64,000 nt of DNA. It comes from Pseudomonas sp. B21_DOA. GTDB lineage: Bacteria > Pseudomonadota > Gammaproteobacteria > Pseudomonadales > Pseudomonadaceae. Both the position numbers and the translations under genes were made by a program. Position 1 is the first letter of the stretch, and every line of letters begins with the position of its first letter. Below are positions 9,077-16,883 of this stretch, one piece after another. The notes under the pieces are model-generated. The model made no database searches, was not told the DNA's origin, and worked only from the letters and a program-made list of their open reading frames with translations. The DNA lies in the NCBI GenBank assembly GCA_030544685.1, contig CP086683.1, forward strand, positions 2,604,001 to 2,668,000, in the 5' to 3' direction.

Positions 9077-9487
9077 TCAATTTAGCCATTGCCGACGTTT
9101 TCGGCTTGCACCACTGGCAAAGATACCGCAGAGCAGCGCCAATAGCGCTACCCCGGCGCCAGTGACGAACCACTGCTGTTGATCGGTCAGCAAACGCGGC
9201 AACGGGCTGGCCTGGGCTTCCTTGAGTTGCAGCTTCAGACGCTGGTTCTCCTGGCGCAGCCGGGCGAGCTGGGCGCTTTCGCGGGTGTTGTCGGCATTCT
9301 GCAGTTGTTTGTTCAGTTCTTCGCGCTGCTGTTCACTGGCCTTGAGCCGCTGTTGCAGCTCGGTGATCTGGCTGCCGGCGCTCAATGACAATGGCGTGGA
9401 GCTGCCGCCTTCGGTGGTTTCCTCACCATGGGCGGGCGCCATGATCGACAACGTGAGCAACATCAGACACAACGGACCCTTGCGCAT
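9077..9487 (-). CDS. Secreted/membrane-anchored coiled-coil protein, function unknown
   Basis: A 136-residue protein: signal peptide MRKGPLCLMLLTLSIMAPAHG, a Ser/Thr-rich linker, a long heptad-rich helix from about residue 36 to 90 (ITELQQRLKASEQQREELN, then LARLRQENQRLKLQLKE), one C-terminal membrane helix (WFVTGAGVALLALLCGIFA) and a short basic tail. This layout (periplasmic coiled coil with a C-terminal anchor) resembles the small SH3-less members of the YgiM-like group, but no catalytic domain is visible. It lies 7 nt upstream of the response-regulator start, so it may be co-transcribed with the envelope-stress cluster. The start was chosen for the signal peptide; the frame is open up to 9667. 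Confidence 0.7.
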   Translation of the reverse strand: MRKGPLCLMLLTLSIMAPAHGEETTEGGSSTPLSLSAGSQITELQQRLKASEQQREELNKQLQNADNTRESAQLARLRQENQRLKLQLKEAQASPLPRLLTDQQQWFVTGAGVALLALLCGIFASGASRKRRQWLN

Positions 9488-9637
9488 CGCGACACCTGTT
9501 TCCAAATGGATATTGGGCAGGTTGTCGGCAGGCACACGAGAATAATGAGCGATTGAGATGGGTGAGAAGCGAGAAGGTTCAGTGCGCAGGACGTGATGTT
9601 GGTGGCTGACAAATAATTCGTGGCTGATGAATATTCT

Positions 9638-9787
9638 GTGGCGAGGGGATTTAGCGAAACGTCGCACTGCCCCGTTGGGCTGCGTAGCAGTCCTGAAATG
9701 GGAGCATGCGGTGTGTCAGACACACCGCGTTGGATGGGTATTGGGGCGGCTTCGCCACCCAGCGGGGATGAATCCCTCGCCACATAA
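9638..9787. repeat. Imperfect inverted repeat of the GTGGCGAGGGGATT type
   Basis: The left end GTGGCGAGGGGATTTAGC and the right end GGGGATGAATCCCTCGCCAC form long imperfect arms around a smaller palindrome (TGCGGTGTGTCAGACACACCGC). Related words recur at 20766-20933. It fills most of the 326-nt gap between the coiled-coil gene and yciI; the rest (9488-9637 and 9788-9813) shows no gene that I can support. Confidence 0.7.
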
Positions 9788-9813
9788 AACCCGTCGGCAT
9801 TTCAATAGCGGGA

Positions 9814-10113
9814 TTACGGCAGGACTTGCTTGAACGGCTTGACGATCACATTGGCGTAAACGCCAGCGGCGATGTACGGATCGGCATCGGCCCAGGCCTG
9901 TGCGGCGCTGAGGGAGTCGAACTCGGCGACGATCAGGCTGCCGGTGAAACCCGCTGCGCCCGGATCATTGCTGTCGACGGCCGGGTGCGGGCCGGCCAGC
10001 ACGATGCGGCCTTCGCCCTTGAGCGCTTGCAGGCGTTCCAGATGTGCCGGACGCACGGACAGGCGGGCTTCGAGCGAGTTGGCAACGTCGGTGGCAATGA
10101 TGGCGTAGAGCAT
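9814..10113 (-). CDS. YciI-family protein
   Basis: A 99-residue protein starting [18 protein letters not shown]. It has the YciI/YCII ferredoxin-like fold signature: the N-terminal strand, the [15 protein letters not shown] helix with the conserved His, [13 protein letters not shown], and [14 protein letters not shown]. Family members bind a ligand in a cleft with a His-Asp pair; the reaction is usually unknown. The start codon lies one base past the yciB stop, so the two are translationally coupled, the same pairing as in many proteobacteria. Confidence 0.9.
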   Translation of the reverse strand: MLYAIIATDVANSLEARLSVRPAHLERLQALKGEGRIVLAGPHPAVDSNDPGAAGFTGSLIVAEFDSLSAAQAWADADPYIAAGVYANVIVKPFKQVLP

Positions 10114-10114
10114 G

Positions 10115-10711
10115 TCAGTCCTCGGTTTTTGGCGTTGTGGTATCGGTGTCATGCAGGTGGCGCGACAGGTAGATGCCCTGTACAACCAGGAACAGCACGG
10201 TCATGCCCAGGCTGCCGAACACCTTGAAGTCGACCCAGATGCTCTGGAAAGTGAAGGCGACGAACAGGTTGGCCGCGCCGCAAAACAGGAAGAAGCCGAT
10301 CCAGGCGATGTTCAGGCGCGTCCAGACCGGGTCCGGCAGGGTCAGCGCGTGGCCCATTATGCGTTTGATCAGCAGGCGATCGCCGATGAAATGGCTGCCG
10401 ATGAACGCCGCAGCGAACAGCCAGTTGACCACCGGCGCTTTCCATTTCAGGAAGGTTTCGCTGTGGAAGGCTAGCGTCAGGCTGCCGAATACCAGGCAGG
10501 CGATCAGCGTCAGCCATTGGCTCTTTTCCAGCTTGCGCTGCTTGATGAACAGCGCGCCGTACACCACCAGGGAACTGATGATCAGCATCGCCGTGGCGCT
10601 GTAGATACCGCCTACGGTCACTTGCTGGCCGGCAATGTCTACGACCCGTGGATCAAGTTTGTAAACGATGAAAAACAGCAGAAGCGGGATGAAATCGATG
10701 AATTGTTTCAC
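10115..10711 (-). CDS. yciB: Septation-associated inner membrane protein YciB (IspZ family)
   Basis: A 198-residue integral membrane protein from the GTG at 10711, which gives [20 protein letters not shown], the conserved N-terminus of the family (a longer start at 10750 is less likely). It has five to six membrane helices, with the family motifs [31 protein letters not shown] and the late [19 protein letters not shown]. In Shigella loss of this protein (IspA) affects septation, and in E. coli YciB interacts with cell-elongation and division proteins. It is followed directly by yciI and is divergent from the PHP-domain gene. Confidence 0.93.
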   Translation of the reverse strand: MKQFIDFIPLLLFFIVYKLDPRVVDIAGQQVTVGGIYSATAMLIISSLVVYGALFIKQRKLEKSQWLTLIACLVFGSLTLAFHSETFLKWKAPVVNWLFAAAFIGSHFIGDRLLIKRIMGHALTLPDPVWTRLNIAWIGFFLFCGAANLFVAFTFQSIWVDFKVFGSLGMTVLFLVVQGIYLSRHLHDTDTTTPKTED

Positions 10712-10798
10712 AGTGAGAGCCAGAAGCTGGATGTGGCGGCATAATAACAAACATATGGGCGCGCGATAGCGCCAGCTGATTTGAGGTTACAACTCCCC

Positions 10799-11662
10799 GT
10801 GAATGTTGATTTGCACTGCCACAGCACGGCCTCCGACGGCGCCCTGGCGCCTGCGGTTCTGGTTGCGCGAGCGTTCGAAAACGGCGTGCGAGTCCTGGCG
10901 TTGACCGACCACGACACTCTTGAGGGGCTCGCCGAGGCGCGTACTGCCGCCACCGAGTTGGGCATGCAACTGGTCAATGGCGTCGAATTGTCCTGCACCT
11001 GGGGCGGGGCGACCATTCACGTATTGGGCTACGGTTTCGACGTCAACGCTGCGCCGCTGGTTGAAGCGATCGCCAAATTGCACGATGGCCGCTGGCTGCG
11101 GTCGGAAGAAATAAGCCGCAAGCTCGCCCTCAAGGGCATGCCCGGTGCCCTCGACGGCGCCCGGCAGATCCAGCAGGAGCTGGGCGACAGCGGCAACGCG
11201 CCGGCCCGGCCGCATTTCGCCGACTGGATGGTGCGTGAAGGTTATGTAAAGGATCGCGCCGAGGCGTTTCGCAAATGGCTCGGCGCCGGCAAGCTCGGCG
11301 ACGTCAAGCTGCACTGGCCGACCCTGGAAGACACCGTCGCCACCCTGCGCGCCGCCGGTGCCTGGGTCAGCCTGGCACATCCCTGGCACTACGATTTCAC
11401 CCGTAGCAAGCGCCGAAAGCTGATTGCCGACTATATTCAAGCAGGCGGGCATGCTATCGAGGTGGTCAATGGCCATCAGCCCGCAGAGCAGGTGGGCAGC
11501 CTGGCGATCCTTGCCCGTGAGTTCGGTCTGCTGGTCAGCGCCGGCAGTGACTTCCATGGCCCTGGCGGCTGGTCCGAGATCGGCCAGTACCGGCCGGTTC
11601 CCGAGGACCTTCCACCCCTGTGGTGTCGGTTCAAACATGACACAGATATTGCCGCCGTCTGA
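10799..11662 (+). CDS. PHP-domain phosphoesterase (RNase AM / YciV family)
   Basis: A 287-residue PHP-domain metal phosphoesterase. Metal ligands are visible in DLHCHSTASDG, LTDHDTLEG, NGVELS, SLAHPWHYDF and AGSDFHGPGGW. Its E. coli relative YciV (RNase AM, trpH) removes 5' nucleotides from 3',5'-bisphosphates and matures rRNA 5' ends, which is a likely role here. GTG at 10799 is preferred: it gives MNVDLHCH and has GAGG about twelve bases upstream; a TTG at 10781 is also possible. It is the first gene of the PHP-yciO-scpA-scpB operon, with gaps of only 13, 0 and 11 nt to its followers. Confidence 0.9.
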   Translation: MNVDLHCHSTASDGALAPAVLVARAFENGVRVLALTDHDTLEGLAEARTAATELGMQLVNGVELSCTWGGATIHVLGYGFDVNAAPLVEAIAKLHDGRWLRSEEISRKLALKGMPGALDGARQIQQELGDSGNAPARPHFADWMVREGYVKDRAEAFRKWLGAGKLGDVKLHWPTLEDTVATLRAAGAWVSLAHPWHYDFTRSKRRKLIADYIQAGGHAIEVVNGHQPAEQVGSLAILAREFGLLVSAGSDFHGPGGWSEIGQYRPVPEDLPPLWCRFKHDTDIAAV

Positions 11663-11675
11663 ACAGGTAGAGAAC

Positions 11676-12305
11676 GTGAGTCAATTTTTCCAGATACATC
11701 CGGAAAACCCGCAAGCGCGCCTGATCAAACAGGCGGTCGAGATCATCCGCAAGGGCGGGGTGGTGATTTATCCCACGGACTCGTCCTACGCCATCGGTTG
11801 CCAGATCGGCGACAAGACCGCCATCGAGCGCGTGCGACGTCTGCGTCAGCTCGATGAAAAACACAACTTCGCGCTGATCTGCAGCGACCTGTCGCAGCTG
11901 GGCAATTACGCCAAGATCGACACCGGCACCTTCCGCATTCTCAAGGCGCACCTGCCAGGGCCGTACACCTTTATTCTCAATGCCACCCGCGAAGTGCCGC
12001 GCCTGTTGCTGCATCCGAAGAAGCGCACCATCGGCCTGCGCGTGCCCAGCCATCCGATCGCCTTGGCCCTGCTGGCCGAACTCGGCGAGCCGCTGATGAG
12101 CGTGACGCTGATCATGCCCGGCGACGAAGACCCACTCAGCGATCCCTACGAAATGCGCCAGTTGCTTGAGCATCAGGTCGATCTGATCATCGACGGCGGC
12201 TTTGGCGGTATCAAGGCCTCGACGGTGATTGACCTGACCGGCGACGACCCGGAAGTGGTCCGCGTCGGTTGCGGCGATCCGACGCCGTTCATGGTCGAGG
12301 CCTGA
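11676..12305 (+). CDS. yciO: Sua5/YciO/YrdC-family protein (YciO)
   Basis: A 209-residue member of the YrdC-fold family. The phosphate-binding motif KGGVVIYPTDSSYAIGC and the nucleotide-binding RRLRQLDEKHNFALICSDLS are present, as is LPGPYTFILNATREVP. TsaC/Sua5 enzymes make threonylcarbamoyl-AMP for the t6A tRNA modification; YciO is the paralogue whose activity is weaker or different, and length and operon context favour YciO. The GTG at 11676 gives VSQFFQIHPENPQ, typical of the family. The stop codon abuts the scpA start without a gap. Confidence 0.9.
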   Translation: MSQFFQIHPENPQARLIKQAVEIIRKGGVVIYPTDSSYAIGCQIGDKTAIERVRRLRQLDEKHNFALICSDLSQLGNYAKIDTGTFRILKAHLPGPYTFILNATREVPRLLLHPKKRTIGLRVPSHPIALALLAELGEPLMSVTLIMPGDEDPLSDPYEMRQLLEHQVDLIIDGGFGGIKASTVIDLTGDDPEVVRVGCGDPTPFMVEA

Positions 12306-13127
12306 ATGTCCGCAGTGGAAACCGTGGTCGATCCTCAGGCCGGCGCCCAGCAGGAGCTGCCGTTCGCGATGGTCTATGGCCAAGCGGTCATGGAAATGCC
12401 GCTGGACTTGTATATTCCGCCGGATGCGCTGGAAGTCTTCCTTGAAGCCTTTGAAGGCCCGCTCGACCTGCTGCTGTACCTGATCCGCAAACAGAACATC
12501 AACATCCTCGACATCCCGGTGGCGGAAATCACTCGCCAGTACATGGGCTACGTCGAGTTGATGCAGTCGGTGCGTCTGGAGCTGGCCGCCGAATACCTGG
12601 TGATGGCGGCGATGCTCGCCGAGATCAAATCGCGCATGCTTCTGCCGCGCGCCGAAACCGTCGAAGATGAAGAAGACGATCCACGCGCCGAACTGATCCG
12701 CCGCTTGCAGGAATACGAGCGTTTCAAGGCTGCTGCCGAAGGTATCGATGGGCTGAGTCGGGTCGGCCGGGATGTGATCGTGCCCAAGCTCGACGCCCCG
12801 GAAGCGCGGGCGCGCAAGCTGTTGCCCGACGTCGCGCTGGAAGAGATTCTGATGTGCATGGCCGAAGTCCTGCGCCGTGGCGACATGTTCGAAAGCCACC
12901 AGGTCAGCCGTGAAGCGCTGTCCACCCGCGAGCGCATGAGTGATGTGCTGGAAAGGCTCAAGGGCGGCGGCTTCGTGCCGTTTGTCGAGCTGTTCACCGC
13001 CGAAGAAGGCCGCCTCGGTGTGGTGGTGACCTTTATGGCGATCCTTGAACTGGTCAAGGAATCCTTGGTCGAGCTGGTGCAGAATGAGCCGTTCGCTGCG
13101 ATCCACGTGCGAGCCCGAGCCGAATAA
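12306..13127 (+). CDS. scpA: Segregation and condensation protein A
   Basis: This 273-residue kleisin bridges the two SMC heads in the SMC-ScpAB chromosome-condensation complex. The conserved core FLEAFEGPLDLLLYLIRKQN begins near residue 44, preceded by a Pseudomonas-type N-terminal extension (QQELPFAMVYGQAVMEMPLD). The second conserved block is YLVMAAMLAEIKSRMLLP, followed by a C-terminal winged-helix region (VSREALSTRERMSDVLERL). It sits directly after yciO and 11 nt before scpB, the standard pairing. Pseudomonas also has the MksBEF and SMC systems elsewhere. Confidence 0.95.
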   Translation: MSAVETVVDPQAGAQQELPFAMVYGQAVMEMPLDLYIPPDALEVFLEAFEGPLDLLLYLIRKQNINILDIPVAEITRQYMGYVELMQSVRLELAAEYLVMAAMLAEIKSRMLLPRAETVEDEEDDPRAELIRRLQEYERFKAAAEGIDGLSRVGRDVIVPKLDAPEARARKLLPDVALEEILMCMAEVLRRGDMFESHQVSREALSTRERMSDVLERLKGGGFVPFVELFTAEEGRLGVVVTFMAILELVKESLVELVQNEPFAAIHVRARAE

Positions 13128-13138
13128 CGAGTCCCTGT

Positions 13139-14104
13139 ATGAACCTGACTGAACCCCGCGAGCTGGCGCCCCTGCTTGAAGCCTTTCTGTTGGCCTCGGG
13201 AAAGCCGCAATCCCTTGAGCGCCTGTTTGAACTGTTCGAAGAAGGCGAGCGGCCGGAGCCGGCGGTCTTCAAGAAAGCCCTGACCCTGCTCGGCAAGTCC
13301 TGCGAGGGCCGCGCCTTTGAGCTCAAGGAAGTCTCGTCGGGCTATCGCTTGCAGATCCGCGAGAAGTTCTCGCCGTGGGTCGGCCGTCTCTGGGAAGAGC
13401 GCCCGCAGCGCTATTCCCGCGCCTTGCTGGAAACCATCGCGTTGATCGCCTATCGCCAGCCGATCACCCGCGGCGAAATCGAAGATGTGCGGGGCGTGGC
13501 GGTCAACAGCAACATCGTCAAGACCTTGCTCGAGCGTGAGTGGATTCGCGTCGTCGGCTATCGCGACGTGCCGGGCAAACCGGCGATGTTCGCCACGACC
13601 AAGGCGTTTCTCGACCACTTCAACCTGAAAAACCTCGAAGACCTGCCGCCGCTGGCCGAACTGCGCGAGATGGAAGCCGAACCGGTGCTCGACTTCGACG
13701 ACGCGCCGGTGCCGCAGAGTCTGCAAGAGCTGGCCGACGCCAGCGCCGAGCCGGAGGAGGAGAAGGAAGAAACCAGTTTCCATTCCCTGCTGCTGGAGCT
13801 GGACAGCATGGAGGAGGGGATCAAGACCGACTTCGACGACTTGCTGCGTGATGCGGTGGATGGCGAAGCGCCGGTCTCTGAGTCCGAGATTATCGAACCG
13901 GTTGTTGAGCTTGCAGTTGAACTTGAAGCCACGCCTGACGCCGAACCGGAAGAGGACGTCCTGGGTGTCGCCGAGGCCCGCGAGAAACTCTTGGCCGCTG
14001 TCGCCGCCCTCGAACAGCCGGAACCGGAACTCAGCGAAGAAGAAGCCGAAGCCCGTGCACTGGCTGAGGCAATCGAAGCCGAACGGCGCGAGTTCCACGA
14101 TTGA
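13139..14104 (+). CDS. scpB: Segregation and condensation protein B
   Basis: A 321-residue protein whose first ~190 residues are the two winged-helix domains of ScpB (LAPLLEAFLLASGKPQSLER, YSRALLETIALIAYRQPITR, VVGYRDVPGKPAMFATTKAF). ScpB dimers bind the ScpA kleisin. The remaining ~130 residues are a very acidic, Glu- and Ala-rich tail, probably disordered; such tails are common in Pseudomonas ScpB but longer than in Bacillus (about 197 residues in total). A REPIN follows immediately after the stop. Confidence 0.93.
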   Translation: MNLTEPRELAPLLEAFLLASGKPQSLERLFELFEEGERPEPAVFKKALTLLGKSCEGRAFELKEVSSGYRLQIREKFSPWVGRLWEERPQRYSRALLETIALIAYRQPITRGEIEDVRGVAVNSNIVKTLLEREWIRVVGYRDVPGKPAMFATTKAFLDHFNLKNLEDLPPLAELREMEAEPVLDFDDAPVPQSLQELADASAEPEEEKEETSFHSLLLELDSMEEGIKTDFDDLLRDAVDGEAPVSESEIIEPVVELAVELEATPDAEPEEDVLGVAEAREKLLAAVAALEQPEPELSEEEAEARALAEAIEAERREFHD

Positions 14105-14113
14105 TCCGGATCC

Positions 14114-14204
14114 TTGTGGGAGCGGGCTTGCCCGCGATTGCGGTGGGTCAGATCCAATGATGTTGACTGACACACCGCTATCGCGGGCAAGCCCGCTCCC
14201 ACAG
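14114..14204. repeat. REPIN, GGGCTTGCCCGC variant
   Basis: TTGTGGGAGCGGGCTTGCCC pairs with GGGCAAGCCCGCTCCCACA across about 90 nt. The stem core differs from the other REPINs here (GGGCTTGCCCGC instead of GAGCCTGCTCGC), so it is a different REP subgroup. Confidence 0.9.
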
Positions 14205-14230
14205 GGTTTGATGTGTTTCTGGAGAGGATG

Positions 14231-14440
14231 ATGAGTTCCACCAAAGACCCCTGCATCAGCCTCTGCAAATTTTCCGACGACATCTGCCTCGGTTGCGGTC
14301 GCAGCAAGCGCGAGATCAAGGCCTGGAAGAAGCTCGACAAGGACGATAAACGCACGGTGCTGGCCGAAGCCGCGCTGCGCCTGATCAAACTCGGCGGTGC
14401 CGGTCGGCGGAAAAGAAATAACCGGCCATCGATCAGCTAG
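14231..14440 (+). CDS. DUF1289 small Cys-rich protein
   Basis: A 69-residue protein starting MSSTKDPCISLCKFSDD. It shows the DUF1289 cysteine pattern: CISLC, then ICLGCGRS, followed by a conserved basic helix EIKAWKKLDKDDKRTVL. Four cysteines suggest a zinc or Fe-S site; no function is established. GGAG six bases before the ATG at 14231 favours this start over the adjacent ATG at 14228. It lies between scpB and rluB, where many pseudomonads carry it. Confidence 0.88.
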   Translation: MSSTKDPCISLCKFSDDICLGCGRSKREIKAWKKLDKDDKRTVLAEAALRLIKLGGAGRRKRNNRPSIS

Positions 14441-14563
14441 TCTCTGATGCGCGATGGCGCACATCCGCGTATGATTCGCGACCCTTCGCCGATCCCTTCG
14501 GCCGAACACCAGTTTCCAATGCTTCAGGCGCCGCCTGAACAGACCACACCGGGAGGTGCCCAG

Positions 14564-15784
14564 ATGAGTGACATCAATCAGAAAGACGACCAGGAAATCG
14601 GCCCAGCAGGCGAAAAGTTGCAGAAGGTCCTCGCCCGTATCGGCGTCGGCTCGCGCCGTGACGTCGAAGCCTGGATCAGCCAGGGCCGGATCAAGGTCAA
14701 TGGCAAAGACGCCACCCTCGGCCTGCGCGTCGACATGCACGACGCCATTACCATCGATGGCAAGGTGATCAAACGCGAAGAGGCCGCCGAATCGGTGCGC
14801 CGCGTGATCATGTACAACAAGCCTGACGGCGAGATCTGCACCCGTGACGACCCGGAAGGCCGTCCAACCGTGTTCGACAAGCTGCCGCGTCCGAAAGAAG
14901 GCCGCTGGATCAACATCGGCCGTCTCGACATCAACACCACCGGTCTGCTGATGTTCACCACTGACGGTGAACTGGCCAACCGTTTGATGCACCCGTCCTA
15001 CGAGATGGACCGCGAGTACGCCGTGCGTGTACGCGGTGAAGTCGATGACGAGATGATCGAACGCCTGAAGGCCGGCGTGGTGCTGGAAGATGGTCCGGCG
15101 CGTTTTACCGATATTCAACAGGCGCCGGGCGGTGAAGGCTTCAACCACTGGTACCACTGCGTGGTCATGGAAGGGCGCAACCGTGAAGTGCGTCGTCTGT
15201 GGGAATCGCAGGGTCTGGTGGTCAGCCGTCTGAAGCGTGTGCGTTTCGGTCCGGTGTTCCTCAACTCCGATCTGCCGATGGGCCGCTGGCGCGAAATGAG
15301 CCAGTACGAAGTCGACGTGCTCAGCGCCGAAGTCGGCCTGACCCCGGTGGCAATGCCGCAGCTGAACGCCAAGAGCAAGGACAAGCTCGAACGCATGCAG
15401 CGTAAATCGTCGCGGCCGATGGCCAAGACCGAGCGCGTACGCACCCTGCGTCCAGCCGCTGGCGCACCGACCGGGCCACGCCCGGGCCGCGAGCCGCAGA
15501 TTGAAGGCGAGCGTCCTGGCCGCAAACCGGTTGCCCGTGATGGCGAGCGTGCACCGCGTCCGGCCAATGGTCGTACCGAGCGTGGCGAACGCGGCGCGCC
15601 TGCCGGTCGCGGTACGCCGGTCGCGGATCGTCCAGCCGACACCACCAACAAGCGCCCGGCCAAACCGGCGCCGAAGCGTCCAGGGATCAAACTGGTCGAC
15701 GGCGACAAGCCCTCGGGCAAACGCCGCGGCGCACCGGCCGGTTCCGGTCAGCGCCCGGGTTTCGGTCGCAAGAAGCCTGAGTGA
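14564..15784 (+). CDS. rluB: 23S rRNA pseudouridine(2605) synthase RluB
   Basis: A 406-residue RsuA/RluB-family enzyme that makes pseudouridine at position 2605 (E. coli numbering) of 23S rRNA. An S4 RNA-binding domain comes first (EKLQKVLARIGVGSRRDVEA), then the catalytic domain with GRLDINTTGLLMFTTDGE, where the Asp is the catalytic residue, and GRNREVRRLWESQG. From about residue 265 the protein has a long Arg/Pro/Lys-rich low-complexity tail, typical of Pseudomonas RluB and probably RNA-binding. The ATG at 14564 has GGGAGG seven bases upstream. A strong terminator follows. Confidence 0.95.
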   Translation: MSDINQKDDQEIGPAGEKLQKVLARIGVGSRRDVEAWISQGRIKVNGKDATLGLRVDMHDAITIDGKVIKREEAAESVRRVIMYNKPDGEICTRDDPEGRPTVFDKLPRPKEGRWINIGRLDINTTGLLMFTTDGELANRLMHPSYEMDREYAVRVRGEVDDEMIERLKAGVVLEDGPARFTDIQQAPGGEGFNHWYHCVVMEGRNREVRRLWESQGLVVSRLKRVRFGPVFLNSDLPMGRWREMSQYEVDVLSAEVGLTPVAMPQLNAKSKDKLERMQRKSSRPMAKTERVRTLRPAAGAPTGPRPGREPQIEGERPGRKPVARDGERAPRPANGRTERGERGAPAGRGTPVADRPADTTNKRPAKPAPKRPGIKLVDGDKPSGKRRGAPAGSGQRPGFGRKKPE

Positions 15785-15827
15785 GGCAGCTGTGAGTTTC
15801 TAGCTGCAAGCTGCAAGTTGAAGCGGA

Positions 15828-15857
15828 AACGCCAACCGTAGGGTTGGCGTTTTTTTC
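15828..15857 (+). terminator. Rho-independent terminator after rluB
   Basis: AACGCCAACC-gtag-GGTTGGCGTT followed by a run of seven T. Perfect ten-base-pair stem. Confidence 0.93.
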
Positions 15858-15889
15858 GTCTGGCGAAACTCATCTGGCGTCTGACAAGG

Positions 15890-15967
15890 CGCTTTCGCGA
15901 GCAGGCTCGCTCCCACAGAGGATTTGTACGCCGCAGATCCAATGTGGGAGCGAGCCTGCTCACGAAG
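15890..15967. repeat. Pair of REPs in outward order
   Basis: Here the right-type arm (CGAGCAGGCTCGCTCCCACA) comes first and the left-type arm (GTGGGAGCGAGCCTGCTC) second, the reverse of the usual REPIN order. It may be two halves of neighbouring REPINs after loss of their outer parts. Confidence 0.85.
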
Positions 15968-15978
15968 GAGCCAGTCGC

Positions 15979-16050
15979 TTAGAACATGAATCGTCCGTCG
16001 CAAACCGGCTTGTCATCCAGCGCCAACACCCCGCCGGAAAAGATCAGGTC
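15979..16050 (-). pseudogene. Possible 3' remnant of a metallopeptidase-like gene
   Basis: On the minus strand about 24 codons read GNHHLDLIFSGGVLALDD, continue to a CDGRF motif and end in a stop at 15979. That resembles the C-terminal end of M29-type aminopeptidase-like proteins, where a HxD motif and a final DGRF-type turn recur. Upstream in the same frame the sequence becomes A/T-rich and Lys/Ser-rich with no domain, so if real this is a decayed fragment. The match is from memory of the family pattern and is weak. Confidence 0.3.
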
Positions 16051-16447
16051 CAGGTGATGGTTGCCCTTGGGTGGCCGGTGAGACGTGAAAAACCTGGTTG
16101 AGGGTTTTTTAATAGACTTCTTGTTCTGTTTTTCAGGGTGGGTTTTCTTATTTGAAAACAAAAAACAGGCCGGCGAAATGTATAGCAAGCTAGCGACCGT
16201 CAATTTGTAGACGTCCTACGGAAATTTCTGATTCGGAAAATATTCGTTACGCCTTGTAAAGAAAACCTGACGATGTTGGCCCGCCAACGCGGTGATTTCC
16301 GGTCTCGCCCTCCGTTGTAAGGAAAAGCTTCCGTAACCCGACGGAGCGTGCGCCACGCAGGGCTCTGGCGCGCTTGTTTCCAGCCTCCAGGCAGGGTGTG
16401 ATGCGCCCCATGCCTGTCGTGCAGGCGAATAACAAGAAGGAGGCGCA
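16051..16447. other. Non-coding stretch, no gene supported
   Basis: About 400 nt of mixed composition. 16080-16200 is A/T-rich with poly-T and poly-A tracts, and 16205-16445 is more G/C-rich. I see no coding frame with codon bias, no tRNA-like fold and no REP core. It may hold the upstream promoter of the small frame at 16448 or of aroP. Confidence 0.5.
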
Positions 16448-16594
16448 ATGAACGCCGCGACTGATTTCCACTTCTCCCCGTGGGACGGTTTTCTCCTCGT
16501 CCCCGCCGATGGCCTGCAAAGGCCTGACTCACATTTTGCAGCCGCTCAAGACTGTCGAGGCGGACACACGCAATCCCGGCAACCGACACGCTGA
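16448..16594 (+). CDS. Possible small protein, 48 residues
   Basis: An ATG with a near-perfect AAGGAGG seven bases upstream opens a 48-codon frame starting MNAATDFHFSPWDGFLLVPA and rich in polar residues afterwards. No domain or signal peptide is recognised. The ribosome-binding site is better than that of aroP itself, which is the only positive evidence. It could be an expressed small protein, part of a leader, or chance. Confidence 0.3.
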   Translation: MNAATDFHFSPWDGFLLVPADGLQRPDSHFAAAQDCRGGHTQSRQPTR

Positions 16595-16760
16595 TCAGGC
16601 GGGTCTGGCAGCAGGGGTTAGCGGTGTACAATGCGCCGCGTTTTAACTGTGACCCTCTGCGTAATCGCAAAAATCTCGAGGCTATCCGCCTTGTTCACTC
16701 CGCCGCGCCACAAGCGTGCCGGGTTCGATTTCGTCACAGATAAAAACAAACAGGTGACGC

Positions 16761-16823
16761 ATGACCGTTGTAAATGAGCTGAACTCCTGGTGCCTGCGCT
16801 GGGGTTTGATCGGGGCTGCCTGA
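16761..16823 (+). CDS. Possible leader peptide upstream of aroP, 20 residues
   Basis: A 20-codon frame, MTVVNELNSWCLRWGLIGAA, starts at an ATG after CAGGTGACGC and ends 60 nt before the aroP ATG. It contains two Trp codons (TGG) close together, unusual in such a short frame and suggestive next to an aromatic amino acid permease. Part of its coding sequence (16803-16810) is complementary to 16858-16865, just before aroP. No classical terminator hairpin with a T-run is seen, so any control would be translational or unconventional. Inference only. Confidence 0.4.
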   Translation: MTVVNELNSWCLRWGLIGAA

Positions 16824-16865
16824 AATCGCAACCTTGCAGCAACGTCTACTGAACATCATCAAACC
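16803..16865 (+). promoter_or_regulatory. Complementary segments that could fold between leader and aroP start
   Basis: GGTTTGAT at 16803-16810 (inside the leader frame) is the exact complement of ATCAAACC at 16858-16865, nineteen bases before the aroP ATG. A ribosome finishing the leader frame would cover the first arm. The word AACCTTGC also occurs twice (16830-16837 and 16862-16869), offering an alternative arm. Confidence 0.3.
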
Positions 16866-16883
16866 TTGCGTGAGACCTTTTTC

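Noticed and set aside
16200..16670. 156-codon minus-strand frame in the gap before aroP
   Set aside because: Arg/Ser-rich with no codon bias, domain or ribosome site.
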